Source: a virus. Taken from it: a DNA stretch of 49,729 bases. A program made the translations under genes and the position numbers. Numbering within the stretch: the first letter of the stretch is position 1; every line of letters starts with the position of its first letter. The stretch covers positions 1-49,729 of IMG/VR virus record IMGVR_UViG_3300022818_000040; one strand, given 5' to 3'. The notes beneath the pieces were generated by a model, which was not told the origin of the DNA, ran no database searches, and saw nothing but the letters and a program-made list of their open reading frames with translations. Below are positions 42,140 to 49,141 of this stretch, one piece after another.

Positions 42140-42428
42140 CCTTTGAATCCTTAAAATATTCTTTTAAAACGTAACCTTTTTCCTTAAATATTTCCGTATC
42201 GCCTTTTAAAATTCTAATCTTAATTGCTTCAACCACTTCAATAATTTGTTTCGTTAATCCGTCATACATATATCCTTCAAATATTTTCCAATTCTGATAA
42301 CCTAAAATAGTTGCTGTAAACCTTCTGTAAGAAACAGAGGATTGACTATATCCTTCTTTTTTTTCATCAAAAGATTCGGTGATTGAACACTTTGTTACCC
42401 AATCTTTATGAACTGCTAATTTTTTCAT
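42108..42428 (-). CDS. Hypothetical protein of the - strand block
   Basis: 106 residues, alpha/beta, ending 32 nt into the convergent + strand gene. The middle (RRFTATILGYQNWKIFEGYM) is aromatic-rich. Its start overlaps the excisionase-like gene by 4 nt. No family recognised. Confidence 0.55.
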   Translation of the reverse strand: MKKLAVHKDWVTKCSITESFDEKKEGYSQSSVSYRRFTATILGYQNWKIFEGYMYDGLTKQIIEVVEAIKIRILKGDTEIFKEKGYVLKEYFKDSKVTTGEYFQRF

Positions 42429-42607
42429 TTCATACCCCCTTTCTTTCTCGGTTTAGGCGGTTTAATTACATCAAGCGAAAGAATCATCCAATCCCTTCCG
42501 AATTTTTTCGCTTTAATTCGTTTTTGATTGCATAAGTCCCGGACACGCTGAACCGAGATTCCTTTTAACCGCGCCATTTCTTGAACTGTTAATTGAATTT
42601 GTTCCAT
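42425..42607 (-). CDS. Excisionase/MerR-type helix-turn-helix protein
   Basis: 60 residues. LTVQEMARLKGISVQRVRDL, then RIKAKKFGRDWMI, is the standard HTH_17 pattern (LT..E.A...G.S...VR.L...G.I.A.K.G..W.I). Basic C-terminal tail. In temperate phages such proteins direct excision. No integrase is visible here, so a simple regulator role is as likely. Confidence 0.75.
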   Translation of the reverse strand: MEQIQLTVQEMARLKGISVQRVRDLCNQKRIKAKKFGRDWMILSLDVIKPPKPRKKGGMK

Positions 42608-42608
42608 T

Positions 42609-43544
42609 TTACGCTACCTTTCTTTGATTTTTAATATCATTAGTTAATAAAGAAATTTCATTAATTAAGTTATCTTTTACAATTTTAAAGTAATTTTCTA
42701 ATTTATTTTCATTGAAAATCATACATTTTTCATAATGGCTGTAATAAGCATTTTTATTTCTTAAAATAATTCTTATTTCATCCGGTGGAAAATTCTGATT
42801 TTTTGCTTTAGAATTCAAGAAACCGTCTTTTCTGAAATATTCAGGATATTTATTTCTTGTTTGTGATACGAAACCATCAAAATTTAACAATCCATTACCT
42901 TGTTTAATTATATAATCTAAATCATCTAATTCAATTTCGTTAATATCGGTATCTAACAAACCGAGAAACTCTGCTAAATGGAAACTTTCTAATTTTAACC
43001 AGTAACTTTTATCAGGATATTTCATTTTATATTTATCAAATTCTTTGTAATCTAATGCAGATTGATGTTGGCGAATCCAGTTTTCTCTAATGCTTTTTTC
43101 ATTCTGTCCGTACAAACTCTCCTTTTCAAGTTTTACTTTCTTTTCATAAAATTCAATCATATCAGAAATACCGGATTTCTTTGCTTCCTCTAAATTATCC
43201 AATGTATCTTGAAAATGTTCTTTTATGTTATTTATATATATATCCGGTGTTGAATCGAGATAATCAGGACTGGGCATTTGAGAGACTGGGGATTGTTTTG
43301 GAATTTTGTATTCCGGTATTTTTGTATTTTTAGGATATGAATGTGAAAATTTCTTCACTATTTCATCTAAACAATCCAAAGGAATTTTATATATAATTTT
43401 ACCATTATCATATGAGAAAATAATACATTCATTCCTAAATCCATAACCCAGTTTACGTAACTGTAATTTAAAACCGTCTTGAGTATCTCCCGTAGCTTTT
43501 TGGATTTTTTTAAGTTCCTCGTAAATCAATTTATTTTTTTCCAT
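42609..43544 (-). CDS. Hypothetical protein of the - strand block
   Basis: 311 residues. The N-terminal ~80 residues are alpha/beta (YGFRNECIIFSYDNGKIIYK), followed by a Pro-rich linker and a long charged helical region to the end. Preceded by GGAGT just upstream. The two-part layout suggests a polyvalent-type protein, but I recognise no domain. Confidence 0.6.
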   Translation of the reverse strand: MEKNKLIYEELKKIQKATGDTQDGFKLQLRKLGYGFRNECIIFSYDNGKIIYKIPLDCLDEIVKKFSHSYPKNTKIPEYKIPKQSPVSQMPSPDYLDSTPDIYINNIKEHFQDTLDNLEEAKKSGISDMIEFYEKKVKLEKESLYGQNEKSIRENWIRQHQSALDYKEFDKYKMKYPDKSYWLKLESFHLAEFLGLLDTDINEIELDDLDYIIKQGNGLLNFDGFVSQTRNKYPEYFRKDGFLNSKAKNQNFPPDEIRIILRNKNAYYSHYEKCMIFNENKLENYFKIVKDNLINEISLLTNDIKNQRKVA

Positions 43545-43575
43545 TTTTTACTCCTGTTTAGTTTAGTTGCATTAA

Positions 43576-43591
43576 GGCAGTTTTACCTGCC
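43576..43591. other. Hairpin in the 77-nt gap
   Basis: GGCAG (43576-43580) pairs with CTGCC (43587-43591) around a 6-nt loop, between two - strand genes. It could influence transcript levels of the block. Confidence 0.4.
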
Positions 43592-43621
43592 CTCATCTGC
43601 ATTTATACCGACTGTGAACGG

Positions 43622-43960
43622 TTAAGAATTAATATAATCTTGAATTGCATTATATAATCCTGCATAATGTCCATTATCCAGTTCAAATTTTTCTGCTGTT
43701 TCTGCTGTTTCAATCGTATAATAATTTAAATCGTGTTCAAATGATTCTGACTTCGCATAATATTGAACATTGTTATTACAATCCTCAATATCACCATCAT
43801 CATTAAGATTATAATTATCTGAACTATTCAAAGCAATTTGAGACAATGAGGATAATAATATATCCTTATTTTCATTTGCTTCAATAACTGTCCATTTTCG
43901 ATTCAATCCGGTATGATTTCCGTGATTAGATTTCAAGAGAAAATAAGTTTCTTCTTTCAT
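43622..43960 (-). CDS. Acidic hypothetical protein
   Basis: 112 residues, strongly acidic and Asn-rich (SSDNYNLNDDGDIEDCNNN). Strong AAGGAG site upstream on the - strand. Acidity and place in an accessory block are compatible with a DNA-mimic or inhibitor, without direct evidence. Confidence 0.6.
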   Translation of the reverse strand: MKEETYFLLKSNHGNHTGLNRKWTVIEANENKDILLSSLSQIALNSSDNYNLNDDGDIEDCNNNVQYYAKSESFEHDLNYYTIETAETAEKFELDNGHYAGLYNAIQDYINS

Positions 43961-43993
43961 TTTAAACTCCTTATAATTTAATTTTAGTAATAT

Positions 43994-44027
43994 ACGGGAC
44001 TTTCGCCCCGTTTCGACTTTTCAAGTC
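43994..44027. other. Two adjacent hairpins between - strand genes
   Basis: ACGGG/CCCGT (43994-43998/44007-44011) and GACTT/AAGTC (44015-44019/44023-44027) lie back to back just past the stop of the LPD29-like gene. They could form a terminator or attenuator on the - strand transcript, but no T-run of length is present. Confidence 0.4.
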
Positions 44028-44036
44028 TCGTCAGTA

Positions 44037-44909
44037 TTACTGAATTTGTTTATATGGTTTGTCCCACTTTCCTATTGATAAACTTGAATAGAAATTTACA
44101 TTAAAATAATCAGTTTGCGAATCTGAATCATCATAATTAAATGAATTAACTAAATCATTAACCCGATTAAATAATTTTTTACCCTCTTCAGTTAATTTTT
44201 TGCTATCATTTATATAAAATTGATTAATATCATCGTGTCCGATATATTCATTTAATACTTGAATATCTGATTCCATTAAGTTTACATATAAATGTTGTCC
44301 GCCTGAATAACTTTCAATTCTTACTGAAAATTTAGAGTTTGGAAAGTCTTTTTTAAATTGATTTCTTAACAGTTTCGCAATGGTTTTTAAATCAAGTTTT
44401 GAATGATAGTTTAAACCTTCGCATCCTCTACCGGAATAGTTTTGTTTCGCTTTATCTTCAAAACCCGTTTTTATATCATTTCCGGCTAATAAATTATCAA
44501 TCCTTTCATTTTTTGCTTCGTTTCGTTCTCTCTGCTTTTCTTTTTCAATGATTGAATCCGCTTGTCTTACAACATTCATTTGTTTTGTTTTTTCAATTGC
44601 TTCCTCAATTTCCTGCATTGTAGCAACTTGACCATCTTTGTAATATGTACCTATTCCGAATTTATCATTCCAATTTCTGATATGATAAGCATCGTGAATT
44701 TCAAATTTAAAAGCATCTAAATTAACAGTATAATATCTTAATCTGTTATCCATACCATCAAATTCTTTTTTATAAATTGCTTTTCTTTCATTTTCTTTAT
44801 TGTACCCCCAGAGAAATACAATTTGCCCGATTTCTAAAATTGCATCTTTGACAGGTTCGAGTTTACCGGAACGACCCAATAGAAAAATTCCTGTTGTTGT
44901 AATGCTCAT
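44037..44909 (-). CDS. LPD29-like polyvalent protein
   Basis: 290 residues. Residues ~175-260 (KTIAKLLRNQFKKDFPNSKF, then SVRIESYSGGQHLYVN) match the pattern of large polyvalent-protein-associated domain 29: a helix, FP..KFSVR, a beta hairpin and a DYFNVNFY strand later. The N-terminal ~90 residues are alpha/beta and the middle is a Lys/Glu coiled coil. LPD domains occur in proteins that phages and conjugative elements deploy against host defence. The domain call is from memory of the pattern. Confidence 0.6.
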   Translation of the reverse strand: MSITTTGIFLLGRSGKLEPVKDAILEIGQIVFLWGYNKENERKAIYKKEFDGMDNRLRYYTVNLDAFKFEIHDAYHIRNWNDKFGIGTYYKDGQVATMQEIEEAIEKTKQMNVVRQADSIIEKEKQRERNEAKNERIDNLLAGNDIKTGFEDKAKQNYSGRGCEGLNYHSKLDLKTIAKLLRNQFKKDFPNSKFSVRIESYSGGQHLYVNLMESDIQVLNEYIGHDDINQFYINDSKKLTEEGKKLFNRVNDLVNSFNYDDSDSQTDYFNVNFYSSLSIGKWDKPYKQIQ

Positions 44910-44942
44910 TGTTTGTTTTCCTTTATTTTTTAGTTTGTGGAA

Positions 44943-45137
44943 TTAATTAATTGGATTTATGAAATCTTTTGTTCTGAATTGAGGATATAAATATTGAAAT
45001 AATTGGCTATATCTTTTATGTTCAATATCGTTATCATCTAACACAACAAATTTATAATTACCGAATATCTTATTTTTCAGTATTATATATTCACTGGCTA
45101 ATTTTGAGAATTGACTTTGTTGTCTTGTGTTTTTCAT
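44943..45137 (-). CDS. Small basic protein, first gene of the - strand block
   Basis: 64 residues, mostly helical, with a hydrophobic strand (NYKFVVLDDNDIEH region). Opens the leftward operon from the divergent region. No family recognised. Confidence 0.5.
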   Translation of the reverse strand: MKNTRQQSQFSKLASEYIILKNKIFGNYKFVVLDDNDIEHKRYSQLFQYLYPQFRTKDFINPIN

Positions 45138-45375
45138 TTGGTTTTTAATTTTTTAGTTTGTGTTTTTAATTTCTACCCTCAACTTAAACAATAGCAATTT
45201 CAAAAGAAAGGCATAAATTCGCCCCCATTTCTAAACCCTTATGTTTATTGACTTCGCATTTGTTTTGACTATGCGTAAAAACACACTTTCAAAAAAAGAG
45301 ATTTTAAAATTGTTATTAGCAAAAAATAAAACCTACTGCAAATAGCGAGCCAAAGTTTGCTATATTTGTATCCCA
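45138..45375. promoter_or_regulatory. Divergent control region
   Basis: 238 nt without a gene between the leftward block and the rightward small-gene chain. It is the only place in the window where transcription diverges, so it should hold promoters for both directions. TTGACT-like and TAnnTTTG-like elements occur; the leftward promoter could not be located with confidence. Confidence 0.6.
45361..45368 (+). promoter_or_regulatory. TAnnTTTG -7 element
   Basis: TATATTTG matches the Bacteroidota -7 consensus exactly. It lies only 7 nt before the ATG at 45376, so the mRNA would be leaderless or nearly so. No clear -33 TTG at the usual spacing was seen. Confidence 0.45.
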
Positions 45376-45570
45376 ATGAAGCGAGTTAACTTTGAGTTTA
45401 GTTATTTTTGTATAGTGAGCGATAAGAATAAGATATTATCCGATATATATTTTGAACAGCATATTATATCTAACCCAATACATAATATAACCATAAAAGC
45501 ACCTGTAATATTTACTCCGATTAAAATCAATCAATTTCAAACTGTAATATTTAAAACAATGTTGAATTGA
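45376..45570 (+). CDS. Small hypothetical protein, first of the small-gene chain
   Basis: 64 residues, beta-rich, with IKAPVIFTPIKINQFQTVIF near the end. Lies right behind the TAnnTTTG element with no ribosome-binding site, as expected for a leaderless gene. Overlaps the next by 4 nt. Confidence 0.5.
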   Translation: MKRVNFEFSYFCIVSDKNKILSDIYFEQHIISNPIHNITIKAPVIFTPIKINQFQTVIFKTMLN

Positions 45571-45962
45571 ATAAAAACAGTAAAATAAGTAAAGCAATTG
45601 AGAGCCAAAAAATTAAAACATTACGAGAGCCACAAAAAAGCGTAAAGGATATAATAAAGCATAAAAAAACAGGTATAAGGCATTTAATCAACCCGAAAAA
45701 AGCTATTAAGGAATACGGAGAGCCGGAACAAGACACAATCAACCGACTTAATCAGCAATTGAACGAAAAAAAACCGAAAAATGTAATGTTTGTAGGTAGT
45801 CAATACCTTAAAGACCATAAGGAATTAGAAAAACGAAATGAAATATTCCGAGATACAATTAACAATATTGACAAGGTTTTAACAAAAAAACAAGCGAAAA
45901 CGAGCATATTTGCTATAATATACAATTACATAAGGAATATATTAGCAAGGATATTGAAATGA
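45567..45962 (+). CDS. Basic hypothetical protein
   Basis: 131 residues from TTG (TTGA overlap with the gene before). Strongly basic N-terminal half, a strand-like NVMFVGSQYL, then a helical part ending hydrophobically (IFAIIYNYIRNILARIL), possibly membrane-associated. No family recognised. Confidence 0.5.
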   Translation: MNKNSKISKAIESQKIKTLREPQKSVKDIIKHKKTGIRHLINPKKAIKEYGEPEQDTINRLNQQLNEKKPKNVMFVGSQYLKDHKELEKRNEIFRDTINNIDKVLTKKQAKTSIFAIIYNYIRNILARILK

Positions 45963-46051
45963 GACTGTTTAAAAAAGAAAATCACGATATAATTGATTAT
46001 GCAGTAATAGGAATATTAATTCTTTTTGTAATAATATATATAATGAAATGA
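45959..46051 (+). CDS. 30-residue membrane peptide
   Basis: ATGA overlap with the gene before. MRLFKKENHDIIDYAVIGIL then continues hydrophobically: a basic head and one membrane helix, the profile of small phage membrane effectors. Confidence 0.45.
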   Translation: MRLFKKENHDIIDYAVIGILILFVIIYIMK

Positions 46052-46125
46052 TTGAAACAGTATTTACAATATGGTTAGTTATATCAGGAATATATTTAGT
46101 AATTGAGCATTTTACAAGAGTATGA
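46048..46125 (+). CDS. 25-residue membrane peptide
   Basis: ATGA overlap on the upstream side and again with the next gene. MIETVFTIWLVISGIYLVIE followed by HFTRV: a single hydrophobic helix. Confidence 0.4.
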   Translation: MIETVFTIWLVISGIYLVIEHFTRV

Positions 46126-46271
46126 GATTAATAAATCCCCCATATAGTTTAGTAAAGCAGTTATTTGATGATGAAAATGTTAAAGATATGATATTTTATG
46201 CAGATAACACAATAGATGTTATATTTACGTTGAAATATCACATTAAACGTATAATACAATGGTTCAAGTAA
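46122..46271 (+). CDS. 49-residue hypothetical protein
   Basis: ATGA overlap with the peptide before. MRLINPPYSLVKQLFDDENV then a basic C-terminal helix (KYHIKRIIQWFK). No family recognised. Confidence 0.4.
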   Translation: MRLINPPYSLVKQLFDDENVKDMIFYADNTIDVIFTLKYHIKRIIQWFK

Positions 46272-46330
46272 TGAGAAACAACATTTTTTTTAACTATTCA
46301 GCTTTACATAACCACATAATATTTTTGTAA
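46271..46330 (+). CDS. 19-residue peptide
   Basis: Start shares one base with the previous stop (TAATG). MRNNIFFNYSALHNHIIFL. Weak support; last candidate of the chain. Confidence 0.25.
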   Translation: MRNNIFFNYSALHNHIIFL

Positions 46331-46427
46331 AGTGAAATACGACTAAAAAAAACGTAGTTTCAAGACTACAAATAAGCAAGTGTTTAATTAAGCGATTAAG
46401 TAATAAAATAAACAATACATAAACAAA

Positions 46428-46733
46428 GTGTTTAAACAAGGTAATAAATACGGTAATAGAAAAGGAAAGCCAAAAGGTGCTAAAAACGTGATTTGTAAGT
46501 CAAGATTGAAAGCGGATTTGATGACTTGGAACGAAGTCGAGGGACTTTTAGAACAAAATGCAATTAAGTTACTGAAATCAAAAGACTTAAGAGTTTCTGC
46601 AAAGGCAACTGAAGTATTTATGCAATACGTAAAGCCAAAGAAATCAGATAATAAGATTGAAGGTACAGTTAGCTTTGAGTCCTTCCTTAATGATGCAACA
46701 GACAAGGCAGATGACAAGGATAACAAGCCATAA
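46428..46733 (+). CDS. Terminase small subunit candidate
   Basis: 101 residues from GTG. GNKYGNRKGKPKGAKN is the basic Gly-rich start shared by DUF5681-like and related small-terminase proteins; helical middle (EGLLEQNAIKLLKSKDLRVS) and acidic tail (DATDKADDKDNKP). It recognises phage DNA and hands it to TerL. Its place upstream of terL, with one methyltransferase between, supports the call. The gap before it has a small GTAGT/ACTAC hairpin at 46354-46369. Confidence 0.65.
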   Translation: MFKQGNKYGNRKGKPKGAKNVICKSRLKADLMTWNEVEGLLEQNAIKLLKSKDLRVSAKATEVFMQYVKPKKSDNKIEGTVSFESFLNDATDKADDKDNKP

Positions 46734-47161
46734 TGTTGTGAACTATATGTCAATGGCAGTGTTAAGTTCTCTAACTAACTGTTTTAACAACAAAACAAAT
46801 GTTATATAATAACTTTTATGTAAAGGCGTTATGTAAAGTTGCACAAAACAGACTACCCAGAGGGGTGAGGGGTATGCATTGAATAGACCGTTACCTCGAC
46901 CTTGCTACGTGCCAGTACAATCACGACCTCTCTTTTATGCGTATAAAGGTATAGGGGGTAGTAGGGTGTACACTTTGAAAAGTTGTAAAAAGGTAAATAT
47001 GGGAAAGTGGAAAAAAATATTTCTAATTTTTTTAAAAAGTGTTTTAGCGGTATATTTTCAATTAACTCACAAACCTAATTTAAACATTAAAAACGCAATA
47101 AGTTGAAAAAAGTTGATATTGTAAAAACAATACTTAGGTCAAAAAACTCGGGAAAACAGTT
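46734..47161. other. 428-nt gap: packaging-site candidate
   Basis: No convincing gene; a frame from 46879 (TTG) lacks a ribosome-binding site and has atypical codons. The gap holds TTATGTAAAG twice with a 13-nt period (46816-46825, 46829-46838), a GTTAT/ATAAC inverted repeat near 46801, and two G-rich patches (46861-46876 and 46948-46970). Location beside the small terminase gene fits a pac or cos region. Confidence 0.45.
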
Positions 47162-48103
47162 TTGATAGTTCCAAACCAAATATATTGCGGAGATAGTTTA
47201 GAAGTCTTAAAGGGATTTGAGAGTGGTAGTATAGATTGTTGTATAACTTCTCCCCCTTATTATGCTTTGAGAGATTATGGGTGTAAGGGACAGTTAGGAT
47301 TGGAAAAGACATTCCACGAATATTTAAATAAGTTAATTGAAATTTTCGCAGAAGTAAAGCGTGTATTAAAACCGACAGGCACAATATGGGTAAATATGGG
47401 AGACAGTTATAATTCACATTCAACAGGACAGGGAAATGTTGGGGGATTAGAAGGCAAAAGAAAAGACAAAGAAAATAATAAGGCAAATATATCTAAACAG
47501 TTTAAACAAGTTCCCGACAAATGCTTATTAAACATTCCTTCACGATTTGCAATTAAGATGACAGATGAACTCAACTTAATACAGAGAAATGAGATAATAT
47601 GGTATAAGCGGAACTGTATGCCGAGTAGTGCAAGTGATAGGTTTACAGTGGACTTTGAGAAAATTTACTTCTTTACAAAGAATAAGAAATATTATTTTGA
47701 ACAGATATTAGAAGAAATTTCAGAGGTTAGTAAGCGGGACCGTAGATTAGATAATGGCAGGTTTGAATATATAGGTAAAAATAAGAATAAAGAGTTCAAT
47801 GTTCAGAATGGATTTTGTGGAGTAAACACACAAGGCAGAAACAAACGCTGTGTATGGGATATAACTACAAAGCCATATAAGGAAGCACACTTCGCAACTT
47901 TCCCAGAAGATTTAGTAAAACCTATGATACAAGCGGGCTGTCCAGAGAACGGAATAGTTCTTGATATTTTCGCAGGTAGTGGAACAACTTTAAAAGTAGC
48001 AAAAGAAATGAACAGAAATTATATCGGAATAGAATTGAATAAAGATTATTTACCATTGATAGAGAAACGGATTAATGGAATACCTTTAAGATTAGCAGTT
48101 TGA
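47162..48103 (+). CDS. DNA methyltransferase 3
   Basis: 313 residues from TTG, which overlaps no upstream gene; the start is fixed by the early IYCGDSLEVL block. Motif IV is TSPPYYALRDYG (29-40) and motif I LDIFAGSGTTLK near 272. Residues ~42-190 are highly similar, also in DNA, to the enzyme at 35177, but it lacks that enzyme's zinc insertion and N-terminal finger. Its stop overlaps the terL start (TTGA), placing it in the packaging operon. Confidence 0.9.
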   Translation: MIVPNQIYCGDSLEVLKGFESGSIDCCITSPPYYALRDYGCKGQLGLEKTFHEYLNKLIEIFAEVKRVLKPTGTIWVNMGDSYNSHSTGQGNVGGLEGKRKDKENNKANISKQFKQVPDKCLLNIPSRFAIKMTDELNLIQRNEIIWYKRNCMPSSASDRFTVDFEKIYFFTKNKKYYFEQILEEISEVSKRDRRLDNGRFEYIGKNKNKEFNVQNGFCGVNTQGRNKRCVWDITTKPYKEAHFATFPEDLVKPMIQAGCPENGIVLDIFAGSGTTLKVAKEMNRNYIGIELNKDYLPLIEKRINGIPLRLAV

Positions 48104-49141
48104 CCAAAGAGCAGTTAAGAAATATTATCAATGATTACAGGCGGTACGCATTAAACTTTTTAGTATTGCGGAATAAGCGTAGTGAGTTAGTACCATTCAA
48201 GTTTAACAAGACACAGGAGATATTAGATTGGATAAGGGGATATGCGAGGGATAATGGATTACTGGAGAGGTATTTAATTTTAAAGGCAAGGCAGAAGGGA
48301 ATTAGTACATATTGGGAAGGTGTCTTAGATTGGATGACAAGTACGAGGTACAACACGAAGGCGGTAGTAATCGGACACGTAGAGGAAGCCAGCAGGAATT
48401 TATTTGAGATGGTACAGAGATTTTTCAAGCACAAGCCGGAGCAATTAAGACCAGTAACGCAGAACACGAATGAACGGAAGATAAAGTATTTAAAATTAGA
48501 TTCAGAGATAAAGGTAAAGACAGCGGGAGTAAGCGGCGAAGGAACGGGCAGGAGTGACACGATTAATTTATTACATTGTACAGAGGTAGCATTTTGGAAT
48601 GATGCAGAGCAGAGTCTTTTGGGATTATTACAGGCAGTACCGGACAGTAAGAACTCACTGGTAGTATTAGAGACGACAGCGAAGGGATTGGGGAATGAGT
48701 ACCATAGACGTTGGCAGGATGTATATATGGATAGGAACAAGATAGAGATAATCCCGAACACAGCGTGGCGGACACCTAATTCTAAGTACATAGCAATTTT
48801 CATAAGTTGGTTGATTGACGATGAATACTCAATGGCATTTGACAGTGAAATAATGAGAAGTGGATTCGAGAGAAGTTTAACGGATGCGGAAAAGGAGTTG
48901 ATAAAACGAGGTGCAACACTTGAACATTTGAATTGGCGTAGATACACGATTAAGGACAAGTGCAGTGGGGATGAAGGGCAATTTCAGCAGGAATATCCCT
49001 CCACACCGGAGGAAGCATTTTTAGTAACTGGGAGACCGGTATTTGATATGATGAAATGTCAGAGGCGGTTAGACGAAGCGAACAAGATAGAATTCAGGCA
49101 AGGTGATTTAGTACCGATATATACACAGGATAGCAGATATT
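48100..49141 (+). CDS. terL: Terminase large subunit, N-terminal part (ATPase domain)
   Basis: Starts at TTG overlapping the methyltransferase stop. RQKGIST (64-70) within LILKARQKGISTYWEG is the Walker A-type loop of terminases, and INLLHCTEVAFW (155-166) with Glu162 is the Walker B/catalytic block. It pumps DNA into the prohead. The true sequence ends its overlap at 49141 and continues at 211; codons past 49141 are chimeric. Rejoined protein: 593 residues, normal for TerL. Confidence 0.92.

Noticed and set aside
42425-42607. Temperate lifestyle from the excisionase-like protein
   Set aside because: No integrase, recombinase or attachment-site pair was found, so the helix-turn-helix protein alone does not show lysogeny.
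46879-47106. 75-codon frame from TTG in the gap before methyltransferase 3
   Set aside because: No ribosome-binding site, codon use unlike the neighbours, and it crosses the G-rich patches. More likely non-coding.
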